Of a stretch of DNA of 64,000 bases, positions 23,209-34,161 are shown in pieces. The position numbers and the translations under genes are program-made. Each line of letters begins with the position of its first letter. Positions within the stretch are counted from its first letter, which is position 1. Source of the stretch: Aphanizomenon flos-aquae FACHB-1287. Lineage in GTDB: Bacteria; Cyanobacteriota; Cyanobacteriia; Cyanobacteriales; Nostocaceae. The notes under the pieces are model-generated. The model did not search any database. It worked only from the letters and a program-made list of their open reading frames with translations, and had not been told where the DNA came from. The stretch is taken from the NCBI RefSeq assembly GCF_014698755.1, contig NZ_JACJTO010000002.1:62001-126000 (forward strand), read 5' to 3'.

Positions 23209-25584
23209 TTATAAAACCGAAGATTTATTTTCTGTTGTCTGAATGAAAGTTTGAAAATCCCCATTAGGTGTCCATTGAACCGCACCATCTTGACCGGTAA
23301 AGAAAAGTTTTGTTTGTTCTTTACTTAAAGAAGATAATGTTTTATTATCTAGATTATTAGCAGGAGGAATGCCTACAGAGTGCTGTGCTATAGCTATTTG
23401 TGGTTTCAGGGCTAAAACTAGATCTGGCAAAGATTCTGATGGACACCACAACACTTGAGGAGAAGACAAATCTCCGCTTTTGATCAATTCTTTAATTTGT
23501 TGAGATGTAATATTACCGACTAATAACCAATTTTGATGGAAAATTTGCAGTTTTAAAATCGGTACTTGGTCATTAATTAATTGTGCCGTAATTGTCGAAT
23601 TATTTATAGGTTGACCAAGTGGTAAACTTTGATAGAGTCCTTGTTGTTTTTGGAGTTCTTTTTGTAGTAATTGAGTGGCAATATTGTTTTCTAATTGAGG
23701 AGTATATTCATAGAAATTTTTAATTGGTAAACTTTGCATAATTTCCACCCAAGCATCATGAGTATAACCTGGAAACTTACTAGCGATCGCCCAATTAATT
23801 TGATTTACCCCTTGCTGTCTTAAAAATGGTAAAATCGTAAATCTACCTGTACCTTCATTACCGCTATTAATGATAGTAACATTCCCTCGATCTTGAATTA
23901 CTAAAACAGGTTCATTTTTAGTTTCTAACAAAGTAATTCTCTGCAAATTATTATGAGAATACCAAAGGGGAACAAGTACCAAACCGACCATAATAAAACC
24001 CGCAAACCACCAGCGTTTTTGCCACCACCGAACTAGCCAAATTAAAATCAGTAACAGATAGATAGTCAACATTTGCCAAATTGATATACTCCCAACTGGG
24101 ATCTGACTTCCTGGTAAATGATCGAAAAATTCCACCATTTGAATTAACCAATGGGTGGGATAATATAAAAAACTGGCTAAAGTGCCACCAAAATCTGGAG
24201 AAATCAAACTTACCAAACCGCTAATCATTCCCCCAAGACTAATAATAGAAATAAATGGAGTCGTGAGGATGTTTAGAGGCAAACTATAAACTACAATCAC
24301 ACCAGCAAACTCCAGCAGTCGGGGTAAAGTCCAAATTGTGGCTGCTAAAGGTACAGAAATTAAAGAAGCAATTGCTGGAGGTAGCCAATCTAAACGTTGA
24401 TCTATTGCTGGTGCAGTGACAATTAACCCTAATGTAGCTAAAAAACTTAATTGAAAACCTAAATTCCAAATCCATAGAGGATTAAACAACAATAAAAATG
24501 TTGCTGCGATTAAGAAAGACCCCAATTGTTTAACATTTTTTTCTAACGCTAAACCCACCAAAGCCGCAAACCCCATAATTACGGCTCTTAATACCGCAGG
24601 TTCAAAACCTACTAAAAACAAAAACACAATTAAACTCAAGCCACCCAGGGTAATCTGCGTAGCTTTATTTGTACGTCTTGTTAGCTGTAAAACTACACCT
24701 AAAATTAGAGAAGTTTGAAACCCAGATGCAGCTAAAGCATGGGCTAAACCAGTCCTGACAAATAAATCTCGGATATCATAGGGTAAATCAACAGCCCTAC
24801 CACCTAAAACCATTGCACTGACAAGAGGACCTTCAGGAACACCTAATAAGCGAGATTGCGATCGCCCAATTTTCTCACGAATTCGCCACCATCCCCAGGG
24901 ACGTTGATCATCCAGAATATTAATCTTTCTACCAATTAAACCCGTAAAAGTCCCCTCTTGCCGCAGATACTTCTGAAAATCAAAACCACCAGGATTGGAA
25001 GCCGCTGTAGGTTTATACAAAAATCCAGTTACCGCAACTTGTTGTCCGGGATATAAACCGGTAGATTGCAGTATCGGTACAGTCACATATAACCTACCTG
25101 TCACCCCCTTTGATATCTCTGCAGGTCTTTGATTATTTTTTACCTCATCTAACTGAGTTGCTGCTAACCAAAATTGTCCTCGTTGACTACGAGTTATTCG
25201 CGGATTGCTATCCACAAAACCGTGTACAATCACCAGTTGTTCAAGATTACTCTTATCCTCAACCACAAACCGACTAATATCCTTAATTCCCGGTTGAGGT
25301 ACACGCCATTGAAAATAAACAGTAGCTAATAAACCCACCACACCAGCTATTAACCATATTTTAGGATGGGGAGCATCTATCCAGTCATTAGCAACAGCCT
25401 TATTTTTACCAACAGCACCTGCTCTTTTCAGTGCCAATTTCCGTAAATTAGTATATATTGGGCGAAATAAAACAGACCCCAGGACACTCAATAATAAAAT
25501 CCATACACCACCTCCAGGAATTGCGGTAAATAGCAAACCCAAAATATAACTAAGACAGATAATTATTCCACTTGTCTCGATCAT
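23209..25584 (-). CDS. comEC: ComEC/Rec2 family DNA uptake channel
   Basis: A 791-residue membrane protein, the inner-membrane channel for single-stranded DNA in natural transformation. It has an N-terminal OB-like soluble region (about 95-230), the competence domain with many transmembrane segments (ALAASGFQTSLIL and VLRAVIMGFAALVGL are typical), and a C-terminal region of about 230 residues resembling the metallo-beta-lactamase part. That C-terminal part lacks the HxHxDH motif: the aligned segment reads SKFPGYTHDAW. ATG start. See finding on the missing metal motif. Confidence 0.88.
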   Translation of the reverse strand: MIETSGIIICLSYILGLLFTAIPGGGVWILLLSVLGSVLFRPIYTNLRKLALKRAGAVGKNKAVANDWIDAPHPKIWLIAGVVGLLATVYFQWRVPQPGIKDISRFVVEDKSNLEQLVIVHGFVDSNPRITRSQRGQFWLAATQLDEVKNNQRPAEISKGVTGRLYVTVPILQSTGLYPGQQVAVTGFLYKPTAASNPGGFDFQKYLRQEGTFTGLIGRKINILDDQRPWGWWRIREKIGRSQSRLLGVPEGPLVSAMVLGGRAVDLPYDIRDLFVRTGLAHALAASGFQTSLILGVVLQLTRRTNKATQITLGGLSLIVFLFLVGFEPAVLRAVIMGFAALVGLALEKNVKQLGSFLIAATFLLLFNPLWIWNLGFQLSFLATLGLIVTAPAIDQRLDWLPPAIASLISVPLAATIWTLPRLLEFAGVIVVYSLPLNILTTPFISIISLGGMISGLVSLISPDFGGTLASFLYYPTHWLIQMVEFFDHLPGSQIPVGSISIWQMLTIYLLLILIWLVRWWQKRWWFAGFIMVGLVLVPLWYSHNNLQRITLLETKNEPVLVIQDRGNVTIINSGNEGTGRFTILPFLRQQGVNQINWAIASKFPGYTHDAWVEIMQSLPIKNFYEYTPQLENNIATQLLQKELQKQQGLYQSLPLGQPINNSTITAQLINDQVPILKLQIFHQNWLLVGNITSQQIKELIKSGDLSSPQVLWCPSESLPDLVLALKPQIAIAQHSVGIPPANNLDNKTLSSLSKEQTKLFFTGQDGAVQWTPNGDFQTFIQTTENKSSVL

Positions 25585-25902
25585 AAATCACAATAAATGC
25601 CAAAACACCCAGTTCAGAGAATATTGTATAAATATTTAACCAGCTTTGGAAAGATATAATTCATCTTTGGTGGTTTTAGCGATCGCCACATCACAAAGAG
25701 ATACTTAAATTTAACGCTAATGCAGCAAGAAGAAACATTACCAATATGCTAAAAAGATTGATTTTCAGTGTTTAAATCGTAATTATTAATTAATTTAACA
25801 TAATAAAAATCTTATTTCGTAAGGCTACTTAGCCAAAAAGAAGGAAGATAACTGAGGATTTTGTGCGTTACCATGCTTAATCTGGTAACGCCAAATCAGA
25901 GT
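25585..25902. other. Intergenic region
   Basis: About 320 AT-rich bases between comEC and glyQ, both on the minus strand. It contains one HIP1-type GCGATCGC near 25679. I see no ORF, RNA gene or clear palindrome. Confidence 0.5.
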
Positions 25903-26787
25903 CTATCTTGTCTCAACCATAGTTTTCAACAACGGAAAACCTAACTTTTCCCTTTGTTCAACATATAAATGAGCCACTTTCCTAGCTAAATGCCGAATTC
26001 TGGTAATATAACGAGTCCGTTCTGTCACCGAAATTACCCCTCTAGCATCCAGCAAATTAAAAGCATGAGAACACTTGATTACATAGTCCAAACTAGGTAA
26101 AACCAGTCCTCGCTCTGTTAATTGAGTAGCTTCCTGCTCATATAAACTAAACAAAGTCAGCAACATTTCAGGATTTGACGATTCAAAATTATAAGTACAC
26201 TGTTCAATTTCACCCTGAAGATGAACATCACCATAAGTAATGTTATCAGTCCATTGAATCTTAGTAATAGCCTCCACTTGCTGAAGGTACATCACCAAAC
26301 GCTCTAAACCATAAGTAATCTCAATAGATACAGGACGACAATCAATACCACCACATTGTTGAAAATATGTAAATTGAGTAATTTCCATCCCATCTAACCA
26401 CACTTCCCAGCCAGTACCCCAAGCGCCCACCGTCGCATCTTCCCAATTATCCTCCACAAAGCGAACATCGTGATCTTCAGGACGAATCCCTAATGCCCGT
26501 AAAGAATCCAGATAAATTTCCTGAATATCATCTGGTGATGGTTTAATCAATACTTGATATTGATAATAATGCTGAAAGCGATTCGGATTTTCCCCATAAC
26601 GGCCATCTGTGGGACGACGACAAGGCTCAACATAAGCCACAGCCCAAGGTTCTGGACCCAAGGCTCTTAAAAACGTATGGGGATTCTTAGTCCCCGCGCC
26701 CTTCTCCATATCATAGGGTTGGGCAATCAAGCAGCCACGCTGTCCCCAAAACTCATGCAATATCGCTATTACGGACTGGAAATTCAC
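25903..26787 (-). CDS. glyQ: Glycine--tRNA ligase alpha subunit
   Basis: The 294-residue protein matches the alpha subunit of the bacterial alpha2-beta2 glycyl-tRNA synthetase, containing [25 protein letters not shown], shown here only in part, and the motifs [32 protein letters not shown] (class II motif region) and [15 protein letters not shown]. It starts at GTG ([10 protein letters not shown]), the standard N-terminus. glyS, the beta subunit, is not in the window. Essential for translation. Confidence 0.94.
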   Translation of the reverse strand: MNFQSVIAILHEFWGQRGCLIAQPYDMEKGAGTKNPHTFLRALGPEPWAVAYVEPCRRPTDGRYGENPNRFQHYYQYQVLIKPSPDDIQEIYLDSLRALGIRPEDHDVRFVEDNWEDATVGAWGTGWEVWLDGMEITQFTYFQQCGGIDCRPVSIEITYGLERLVMYLQQVEAITKIQWTDNITYGDVHLQGEIEQCTYNFESSNPEMLLTLFSLYEQEATQLTERGLVLPSLDYVIKCSHAFNLLDARGVISVTERTRYITRIRHLARKVAHLYVEQREKLGFPLLKTMVETR

Positions 26788-27334
26788 TATCTGCTCTTCC
26801 TTAACTCAACAATTCTTAACCCATTGTGGACTAAACCCAGCATAGTGAGCAGTTTTCAGGCAAATAAAAACCAAGCCAAAACAAAGATAAAAACAGTAAT
26901 TGAAAAATCAAGGTAATTTTGATACACTGAGCGAGTCACGGACAATAAAATCTAGTTTGTAGCGTAAGAAACTATAACTTATTCTGATAAATGTAATTAT
27001 CTTTACATATTGTTTATTGCATAAATAAAAGAAAAGCATTTGTTGTCAGTTTAACAACTGATTTCGGTAGTATTAATTCTCTATAAAAGGGACGCAAGAG
27101 CCATATGTTCTCAATCCACCAATGTATAATAATTAATATAGTGTTATTTTTGGAATATGCTTAATTTGATTTGTTGGTAAAAAGCCAGTCAATACTAGAT
27201 TATATTCTAATTTAATATCACATAAGTTTATTTTTTCTAAAATTCGAACATATGGAGTATTTCGAGAGCAGTTATATTATCCATAGTTCAACCTCTATAT
27301 ATTAATTGATTTTGCAAATAAATAAAATAAAAAT
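26788..27334. other. Intergenic region with a possible gene remnant
   Basis: This gap of about 550 bases has no complete gene. On the minus strand 27133-27273 is an open frame of about 46 codons without a start (…YVRILEKINL…TGFLPTNQIKHI), ending with TAA. It looks like coding sequence but I cannot name the family. The rest is AT-rich with no repeat that I can see. Confidence 0.35.
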
Positions 27335-27384
27335 AGTCGGTTAAAACCGACTTTAGCTTGTAGACAGGGAATTTATTCCCTGTC
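27335..27384 (-). terminator. Double hairpin, likely terminator for the NERD helicase gene
   Basis: Reading on the minus strand after the helicase stop at 27395, a perfect hairpin GACAGGGA..TCCCTGTC (27363-27384) is followed by a second, AGTCGGTT..AACCGACT (27335-27352), then a T-rich stretch. This order suits intrinsic termination. The two stems also resemble short repeats seen elsewhere in cyanobacteria. Confidence 0.6.
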
Positions 27385-27394
27385 TTATGAGATA

Positions 27395-29581
27395 TTAATC
27401 ACCATCCCCAATATCTCGCTTAGGTGGACGCTTATAGGTAAAAGTAAAACTCTCCCCACTGGCAATAACCTTTCGCATTTCCTCATACATAGGATAACTA
27501 CCCACACCGCTTAAATTAGCCCAACCTCGCGCCCTAGTTAAAGCCACAAATAACTGGTTACGGAAATTCACATCACTTTCATTCCGCGCCACATGATCAA
27601 AACCCAGGACATATACCATATCTGCTTCATGTCCCTTAGCGCGAGTAATCCGTGATACGGTTACACCACCATCATGCCAAAATTTATCAGGATCATTATT
27701 TGGATATTGGGGAACTAAATCATTTAACTTTAAAGCCGTAGGAATATAAACATCAATGTCAGACTCTATCAAGAAACCAGCTATCTGAGTTTCTAATTCC
27801 ATGGCTTCATAAGATGAACCTAAAACTAATACTAAAATATCCCTGCTAGGGTTGAGTCCGTCATGGACAATGTTGTGCATAATGTTCTCGGATAAAGCCT
27901 TCATTTCTTCCTGACGAGAACTATAAGTTTCAAATTCTAAAACATGGTTTCCCCAAATTTCTGATATGGGATTTGGTGAGTTTTCTGGTGGACGACGCAA
28001 AGTAATCTGTCTACCGGAAATAAATTTACCATTACCTACAACTTCATAACCAATTTGCTTCCATGCTTTTTGATTTGTGAGTCCTGCTAACATTCCTTCT
28101 GGACGTAACAAACCCATGCCAATAGCATGAGCAGATGTGAGAATTTGACCTGGTGTTCGATAGCAACGGCGCATAATTTCCGATTTTTTAATACCACCTT
28201 TATAGTTACCAGTTACCGCTTTATTAAGCTTAGTATCTATCCCAAATAATTCTGATGTAGTGGGAATTTTTAAACTATCTAAACTTTGAGCTTCATCATA
28301 AGCCCAAATCAAGCGTTTTTGTTCTGGTTGTTCAGAATCAGCAGGTCGTAAAGATTGATAAGCTAACCAATAAATAGCTTGTTTATCCTGATATTTTAAA
28401 TCATCTTCGGCTACTAAATCTTGGCCTTCATCAATTAAGATGGCATCAAACATTGGTTCAATAGTAATTTCTTCCAATAGCCGTTTACTTAAATCTATTA
28501 AACCTCGATTTGGCTGTTTTTCATTAGTGTTTTGAACTGTTCCCGGTCTTTTACCATGATATTCACAAATAGTGCGGTATAAACCTGGTTGTTCCTTTGC
28601 TCCCCAAGCATGAAAGACTCGTAACTTCGAGTTAGTTTTGGGGTCATACTGCATTTCACCACAACTAAAACGCTTTATCCATTGGTCGAGTAAACCAGTT
28701 ATTAAATCATATAAGGAACGGGTAAAAAATACTAATGCAATATCCCAATCTGGATGTTTTAGGTGCATATTTGCGGCCTTTTGACAGAGTAAAACTGTTT
28801 TTCCTGAACCTGCAATACCGCGAATACGTTGTGGACCTGGGGGAATTTCTTTGCCAATATGTTCTTGTTGTAAATCAAGCTCGTAAAGTTTTTCTCGTAA
28901 ACTATCAATGACGCTAGAACGGGTTTTTCCAGTAGCACTAACTTGATGACGAGGGGGTTTACGCAGTAAGGGTGTACCACCAATCACTGATAATAATAAT
29001 TCCCAATTTACATCTTCTAAATCTGCACCAGAAATCACAGTATTAGCTTGTTGAATCCGTTCAAGTAAAACAACCTTTCCTAATTGGTCTTGGAATATAA
29101 TTGGTGGAACATCTGGTAATTTATCAAAGCCTTTTTGCTGCCATTCTTCGGCGGTAATTTGCGGTAATGCAACCAAAGCTTTACCATTCACTTTCCGTAA
29201 AAGTGCTGTTTCTCTATCAGAATAAGATATTAAGGCTCGCAGTTGATGTTCTGCTTGTTGATAGGGATTTATTTCCGCAGAATTTTGTAATTGCCATTGT
29301 TGACCATTAATATTAGTAATTTGGTCAATATTTATAGATTTAACTTCAACTACAACCACACCAAATCCTCTATCAACTATTAAGATATCTGGCTCTTTTC
29401 TAATTTCTCCAACTTTGGAAAAAATGGGATAACGCCAATATCCAATACAGTTTCTATCAGCAAACGCATTCCGAAAAGCATCCCAAACCTTCTGTTCTGC
29501 GTCTTGATTTCTGATTGCTTCGGTGGTGATAAACTTGCTACCCTGTTCTTCTATACCTACAGCCATTTTTCTTATCCGCAT
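27395..29581 (-). CDS. NERD domain plus UvrD/REP-like helicase
   Basis: The 728-residue protein begins with a NERD (nuclease-related) domain with Asp65 (EPDILIVD) and ExK at Glu79 and Lys81 (VVEVKS), consistent with a PD-(D/E)XK-type nuclease fold. It continues with superfamily 1 helicase motifs: Walker A GIAGSGKT at about 255-262, FFTRSL, ILIDEGQD (Walker B), AYDEAQSLDSL, and RAKGHEADMVYV..., VALTRARG. NERD-SF1 proteins are thought to act in DNA repair or defence; no partner gene is nearby. An internal ATG at 29566 is an alternative start. Confidence 0.85.
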   Translation of the reverse strand: MRIRKMAVGIEEQGSKFITTEAIRNQDAEQKVWDAFRNAFADRNCIGYWRYPIFSKVGEIRKEPDILIVDRGFGVVVVEVKSINIDQITNINGQQWQLQNSAEINPYQQAEHQLRALISYSDRETALLRKVNGKALVALPQITAEEWQQKGFDKLPDVPPIIFQDQLGKVVLLERIQQANTVISGADLEDVNWELLLSVIGGTPLLRKPPRHQVSATGKTRSSVIDSLREKLYELDLQQEHIGKEIPPGPQRIRGIAGSGKTVLLCQKAANMHLKHPDWDIALVFFTRSLYDLITGLLDQWIKRFSCGEMQYDPKTNSKLRVFHAWGAKEQPGLYRTICEYHGKRPGTVQNTNEKQPNRGLIDLSKRLLEEITIEPMFDAILIDEGQDLVAEDDLKYQDKQAIYWLAYQSLRPADSEQPEQKRLIWAYDEAQSLDSLKIPTTSELFGIDTKLNKAVTGNYKGGIKKSEIMRRCYRTPGQILTSAHAIGMGLLRPEGMLAGLTNQKAWKQIGYEVVGNGKFISGRQITLRRPPENSPNPISEIWGNHVLEFETYSSRQEEMKALSENIMHNIVHDGLNPSRDILVLVLGSSYEAMELETQIAGFLIESDIDVYIPTALKLNDLVPQYPNNDPDKFWHDGGVTVSRITRAKGHEADMVYVLGFDHVARNESDVNFRNQLFVALTRARGWANLSGVGSYPMYEEMRKVIASGESFTFTYKRPPKRDIGDGD

Positions 29582-29745
29582 AAAATGGTTACGGGTTTTA
29601 AACTATCATCACTAATGCACCGTGAACCAGCGAGAATATACTGATATATTATCTCATAATTAAGACATTATTAAGACATTATATTTTCATATATTTACGT
29701 AAATAGTTAAGAGCAGATGAATTTTCTTGACTAATAAAGAAGGAG

Positions 29746-32370
29746 TTATAAACTTTCCACTTGTAACAAATCTAATCCTTGGGCAAAAATCTCATCAATG
29801 GGTAACATTTCCCCTGCTTCAGTCATGAATTTATGGTCTTTAGTAGCGCGAATAATTGCCCCATTTTCTAATAAGTATTCATAAACTTCCTGTTGTCCTC
29901 GATTGTGCCATTGGACAATTGATTGAGTATAAAGCATTCCATTACTATCAACAGTATAAACTTTACATTCAATTTGCTTTTCCACAATTTCCCCAATCTC
30001 TAAAAAACCATATTCAACAGTTAAAATTTCTGTATCATAACTTAAACAATATTCGGCAAATTTTAACATATCCCCAAATAAATGTTCAGCAACTTGTGAT
30101 TTTACACCGTTTTTTGCAGAACCATCAATAAAATTTTGCTTTTGTTTTTCCATTTCCGATACTTTCTTTTTCCCCATAGCGCGACGGAGTAAATCAGCTT
30201 GTCCTAAACTATAACCTGCCATATCTTGAGCAATTTTCATAATTTGCTCTTGATAAACCATGATTCCGTAGGTTTCATTTAATATCGGCTCTAAAATTTG
30301 AGTATCATATTCAATTTCTTCTCGTCCATGTTTCCGATTAATAAATTTAGGAATTAATCCTGCGTCTAATGGACCCGGACGATAAAGTGCGAGAATAGAA
30401 GAAATATCTTCAATATTAGAAGGTTTCAAATCTCGGACTATCTGTTTCATTCCTGAAGATTCTAATTGAAATATGCCCTCTAAATCACCTGCTTCTAATA
30501 ATGAATAAGCTTTAGTAACATCTTTTGGTAGGCTGGTATATTCACCTTTGGCTAATATTTTTTGTGCCTTTCTTTCCTGTCCAGTAATTTGATCAGGATC
30601 AATTCTATATCCTTTGCTTTGTTCAATTAAATCAATGGTTTTTTGAATTAAGGTTAAATTCCGCAACCCCAAAAAGTCCATTTTTAATAATCCCAATGAT
30701 TCCAAATCTTCCATAAAATATTGGGTAATTACAGAACCGTCATTATTTCGCTGTAGGGGAACAAGTTCGTCTAATGGTTCTGCGGAAATAACCACACCAG
30801 CAGCATGAACACCGAAAGTTTTGTTAGTACCTTCAATTCGCATGGCCATATCAATCCAGCGCCGCACAGTGGGATCATTATCATATTTGGCTTTAAATTC
30901 TGGTTCGGGAGTTTCATCGGAAATCATCACTTTTAATTTTGTAGGTTTACCCCGAACTACAGGAATCATTTTCGCCATTTTGTCAGAATCTCCATAGGGA
31001 ATATCTAATACTCTAGCGACATCTTTTAACACTGCTTTTGATGTCAAACGGTTAAAAGTGATGATTTGGGCAACTCTATCAACACCATATTTATTAGTTA
31101 CATAATCAATGACTTGATCTCGTTTATCAATGCAGAAATCTGTATCAATATCCGGCATTGATTTACGTTCAGGATTGAGAAATCTTTCAAATAATAAACC
31201 ATGATGTACGGGGTCAATATTCGTAATTTTCATAGCGTAAGCTACTAAAGAACCTGCCGCAGAACCCCGTCCTGGACCAACAGGAATATTATTATCTCTC
31301 GCAAATTTAATATAGTCCCAAACTACTAAAAAGTAGGTGGAAAATCCCATCTGTTGAATCATTTTTAATTCATATTCCAATCTTTCTTTATAGACTGGAT
31401 CTACTTCGTTACGAGATTTGCGATTTAATCTTTCTAATAGTCCTAACCATGCAACTTCTTCTGCATAAGTATCTGCCGTATGTCCTGAAGGAATTGTAGG
31501 TGTAGGAATTTGTGGATCACCCATGATGTGATAAGGTTCAACTTTATCAGCAATTTCTTCTGTAGTAGCTATGGCTTCAGCGATAATATCATCAGGTAAA
31601 TGGTCACGGAATAGCTGGTGCATTTCCTCTGATGATTTTAGGTATTCTGTACCGCTATACCGCATTCTTTTATCTTCGCTAATGAGGGTATTTGTTTGAA
31701 TACAAAGTAAAGCATCGTGCGCTTCTACATCAAAACAAGAGATAAAATGAGAGTCATTTGTAGCGATAAATTTAATTTCTAATTCCCTGGCAATTTTGAT
31801 AATTTCTACATTTACAATTCGGTCTTCTTGTGAACCATGATCTTGAATTTCTAAATAGAAATCTTCCCCAAATACCTCTTTATACCACTTGGCAACTTTT
31901 CTAGCAGCATCTGGCCGATTACTAAGAATTGCTTGAGGTATTTCTCCTCCTAAACAAGCACTGGTAATGATCAAACCCTCTTTATATTGTTTGAGTAAAT
32001 TTTTATTAATACAAGGACGGGAAAAAATTCCTTTACCTTGTACTCCTTGCAGGTGAGAAATGGTGGTTAATTTAACTAGATTTTTATAGCCTTGAGTATT
32101 TTTTGCTAATACAACTTGATGATATTTAGGACGACGTTCTTGTTTGTCAATTTCACCATTAATGATATACATTTCGTTACCAATTATTGGCTTTATAGTC
32201 TTACTGCGACAGATTTTTATGAGTTCCACAGCCCCATACATGACACCATGATCTGTGAGAGCAATGGCTTTCATTCCTAATGCGATCGCTCGGTCTACCA
32301 ATTCTGGTAATTGACTAGCACCATCAAGTAAGCTATAATCACTGTGAATATGCAAAGGAACAAAGGACAT
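29746..32370 (-). CDS. dnaE: DNA polymerase III alpha subunit, N-terminal half with split intein
   Basis: This is the N-terminal gene of cyanobacterial split dnaE. It starts [17 protein letters not shown] with PHP-domain metal residues (His7, His9), then the polymerase palm and fingers ([32 protein letters not shown]). The frame extends to a TTG at 32433, but the standard start is ATG 32370. The product is about 874 residues: 774 of polymerase, then a 100-residue N-intein that begins with Cys at codon 30048-30046. The partner C-half with C-intein is not in the window. Trans-splicing makes full DnaE. Confidence 0.95.
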   Translation of the reverse strand: MSFVPLHIHSDYSLLDGASQLPELVDRAIALGMKAIALTDHGVMYGAVELIKICRSKTIKPIIGNEMYIINGEIDKQERRPKYHQVVLAKNTQGYKNLVKLTTISHLQGVQGKGIFSRPCINKNLLKQYKEGLIITSACLGGEIPQAILSNRPDAARKVAKWYKEVFGEDFYLEIQDHGSQEDRIVNVEIIKIARELEIKFIATNDSHFISCFDVEAHDALLCIQTNTLISEDKRMRYSGTEYLKSSEEMHQLFRDHLPDDIIAEAIATTEEIADKVEPYHIMGDPQIPTPTIPSGHTADTYAEEVAWLGLLERLNRKSRNEVDPVYKERLEYELKMIQQMGFSTYFLVVWDYIKFARDNNIPVGPGRGSAAGSLVAYAMKITNIDPVHHGLLFERFLNPERKSMPDIDTDFCIDKRDQVIDYVTNKYGVDRVAQIITFNRLTSKAVLKDVARVLDIPYGDSDKMAKMIPVVRGKPTKLKVMISDETPEPEFKAKYDNDPTVRRWIDMAMRIEGTNKTFGVHAAGVVISAEPLDELVPLQRNNDGSVITQYFMEDLESLGLLKMDFLGLRNLTLIQKTIDLIEQSKGYRIDPDQITGQERKAQKILAKGEYTSLPKDVTKAYSLLEAGDLEGIFQLESSGMKQIVRDLKPSNIEDISSILALYRPGPLDAGLIPKFINRKHGREEIEYDTQILEPILNETYGIMVYQEQIMKIAQDMAGYSLGQADLLRRAMGKKKVSEMEKQKQNFIDGSAKNGVKSQVAEHLFGDMLKFAEYCLSYDTEILTVEYGFLEIGEIVEKQIECKVYTVDSNGMLYTQSIVQWHNRGQQEVYEYLLENGAIIRATKDHKFMTEAGEMLPIDEIFAQGLDLLQVESL
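29749..30048 (-). other. DnaE N-intein (split intein)
   Basis: The last 100 residues of the polymerase frame start [20 protein letters not shown] (the first 20 residues) and include the block B-like [10 protein letters not shown]. This matches the Npu/Ssp DnaE N-inteins. The splice junction is after AEY, with Cys1 of the intein next. Confidence 0.93.
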
Positions 32371-32433
32371 ATTAGTATTTGGTAAAGTAATAGAATTGTA
32401 AATTAATAATTTTGACTTTATCTTCTCTGTCAA

Positions 32434-32862
32434 AGAGAAAATAAAGACCTAAGTAGGTTAACACAATAAAACCAAATTGTGCAAGGAAACGCAAAATCAA
32501 TGACAACGTCTTTACTCTTTCCTTGCTATAACAACAATTTTTAACGCCAACCTAGTTAAATTACTTATGAAAAATCTGAGCACCCCTATATAAGTTGCTC
32601 AGATTAGTTAAAAATTTGTACATCTGTGTCTTACTTACCTACAAACCCAAGAATGATCTTTTCGGAAATCAGCGGAAAATAAAATTATATTTCCTAAGGG
32701 GTTGACTAATTTGCTATCAATCAGGTAACATATTAGATTGTCTGTCTAATTCCTGCTCGGATCAGGTAGACATACTGCAAAAGCTGGTCAAGCTATAAAT
32801 AATAGCGTCTTCACAGGAGATTATAAACCAGCTACCTGTACGGCAACCTCAAGGACAATTTA
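32434..32862. other. Intergenic region with repeat and rplU leader
   Basis: This gap separates the divergent dnaE and rplU genes. 32450-32526 is the second copy of the repeat at 20172, and AACCTAG near 32553 is its short inverted end. Further on, from about 32660, the leader of rplU runs to the ATG; an autoregulatory L21 leader is possible, but I cannot assign a known fold. Confidence 0.4.
32450..32526. repeat. Dispersed repeat, second copy
   Basis: Aligns with 20172-20246 across its length (about 80% by eye). The sequence CTAAGTAGGTT at its left edge is roughly inverted by AACCTAG near 32553, so it may be a small palindromic element about 110 bases long. Confidence 0.5.
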
Positions 32863-33282
32863 ATGACTTACGCGATTATTGAAACTGGCGGTAAGCAAAT
32901 GAAAGTAGAAGCAGGTCGCTTTTACGACATTGAACTACTCAACGCCGAACCAGATGAAAAAGTTACCATCAATGCTGTATTACTTGTAAACCACGACGGC
33001 GCACTTTCCATTGGACAACCTTTAGTAGAAGGTGCGACAGTCGAAGGGACAATTATGCGACACCTCCGAGGTCGCAAAGTCCTGGTGTATAAGATGAAAC
33101 CTAAAAAGAAAACCCGCAAAAAACGGGGACATCGCCAGGAAATAACCAGATTTTTGATTAATTCTATCAATCTTAACGGCGAAGTTTTAGCTTACGAAGC
33201 AGCCCCAACAGGTGCTGAATATCCCGTTATTGATGCTGATTTCGCCGAAGAAACCGCAGAAGAATCATCCGCAGAATCATAA
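32863..33282 (+). CDS. rplU: 50S ribosomal protein L21
   Basis: The 139-residue protein contains the L21 core [16 protein letters not shown]..., with [11 protein letters not shown] and the [12 protein letters not shown] signature binding 23S rRNA. It has an extra acidic tail of about 35 residues ([13 protein letters not shown]) that is common in cyanobacteria. rpmA follows 122 bases later, the universal gene pair. ATG start, preceded by AAGGA (aaggacaattt). Confidence 0.96.
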   Translation: MTYAIIETGGKQMKVEAGRFYDIELLNAEPDEKVTINAVLLVNHDGALSIGQPLVEGATVEGTIMRHLRGRKVLVYKMKPKKKTRKKRGHRQEITRFLINSINLNGEVLAYEAAPTGAEYPVIDADFAEETAEESSAES

Positions 33283-33404
33283 AAAAGGTTAAGTTGCTAG
33301 TTAAGTTACAGGTGACAGGAAATACATAGTAATTACCAGTTACCAGCCTAAACTAAATAACTAGCAACCTGGGATAAATCAAAGTCAATAGAAAAGAGGG
33401 AATT

Positions 33405-33689
33405 ATGGCTCATAAGAAGGGAACAGGTAGTACGCGAAACGGTCGTGACTCTAATGCTCAAAGACTAGGTGTCAAGCGTTATGGTGGACAAACTGTACGC
33501 GCAGGTAATATTCTTGTCCGTCAACGTGGTACTAAGGTTCACCCTGGTAACAACGTTGGTATTGGTAGTGATGATACTTTGTTCGCGCTGGTTGACGGTG
33601 TAGTTACCTTTGAAAGAAAAGGTAAAAGCCAGAAAAAAGTTAGCGTTTATCCAGCAGTTGTAGAAGCTGTAGAAGCTGTGGCCAGCTAA
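33405..33689 (+). CDS. rpmA: 50S ribosomal protein L27
   Basis: The 94-residue protein starts [17 protein letters not shown] and includes [10 protein letters not shown], the family signature whose N-terminal tail reaches the peptidyl transferase centre. It lies downstream of rplU with a good ribosome-binding site (GAGGGAATT) before ATG. A hairpin follows the stop. Confidence 0.96.
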   Translation: MAHKKGTGSTRNGRDSNAQRLGVKRYGGQTVRAGNILVRQRGTKVHPGNNVGIGSDDTLFALVDGVVTFERKGKSQKKVSVYPAVVEAVEAVAS

Positions 33690-33704
33690 TTAGTTATTAG
33701 TCAT

Positions 33705-33728
33705 TGGTCATTAGATAATTAATGACCA
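33705..33728 (+). terminator. Hairpin between rpmA and the downstream convergent gene
   Basis: A perfect 9-base inverted repeat, TGGTCATTA..TAATGACCA, lies 15 bases after the rpmA stop and before the stop of the convergent gene at 33739. It may end transcription from both sides; T-richness is modest. Confidence 0.5.
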
Positions 33729-33738
33729 GAGACTAATT

Positions 33739-34161
33739 TTAAATGTAGTAATTGATAAGTGCGCCCATTCCTAAACCTAGCAATGAGCAAAAAGATATAC
33801 AGCCAAAAGCTAGTGTTGGTTTTAAACCAACTCCTTGAAAGTCTATTTTGGCTAAAATGGTCGCGCATAGAACAAGTAACATATCAAGAAATATCCGAAA
33901 CCAGGCAATCATTAGAAAAAACAGAAAAGCTGCTAAAATAGCTCCACCAAAAGTTCTAGTATTTGACTTGAAAAAAATATGAAAATAATCATCTAGTTTC
34001 AACCAAGGGTTAATGATAAAGATTAGTGATAAAAGGATAGTTATCACAGTTATCAGTCGTACATACCAATGGGCTTTTTCTTCAAATATCACCCAGCCTA
34101 ATGTGCTGTAACTCAATAGCACTAGTGTAAGAGAGAACCAAGGAATCTTTTTCATTGACAT
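33739..34161 (-). CDS. Hypothetical membrane protein
   Basis: I do not recognise a family. The 140-residue protein has four hydrophobic segments (about residues 9-26, 34-52, 72-99 and 117-137) and almost no conserved polar motif. ATG start MSMKKIPW. It is convergent with rpmA. Confidence 0.6.
   Translation of the reverse strand: MSMKKIPWFSLTLVLLSYSTLGWVIFEEKAHWYVRLITVITILLSLIFIINPWLKLDDYFHIFFKSNTRTFGGAILAAFLFFLMIAWFRIFLDMLLVLCATILAKIDFQGVGLKPTLAFGCISFCSLLGLGMGALINYYI

Noticed and set aside
29856-30131. Plus-strand frame opposite the dnaE intein
   Set aside because: Shadow of the intein; the intein on the minus strand is clearly conserved.
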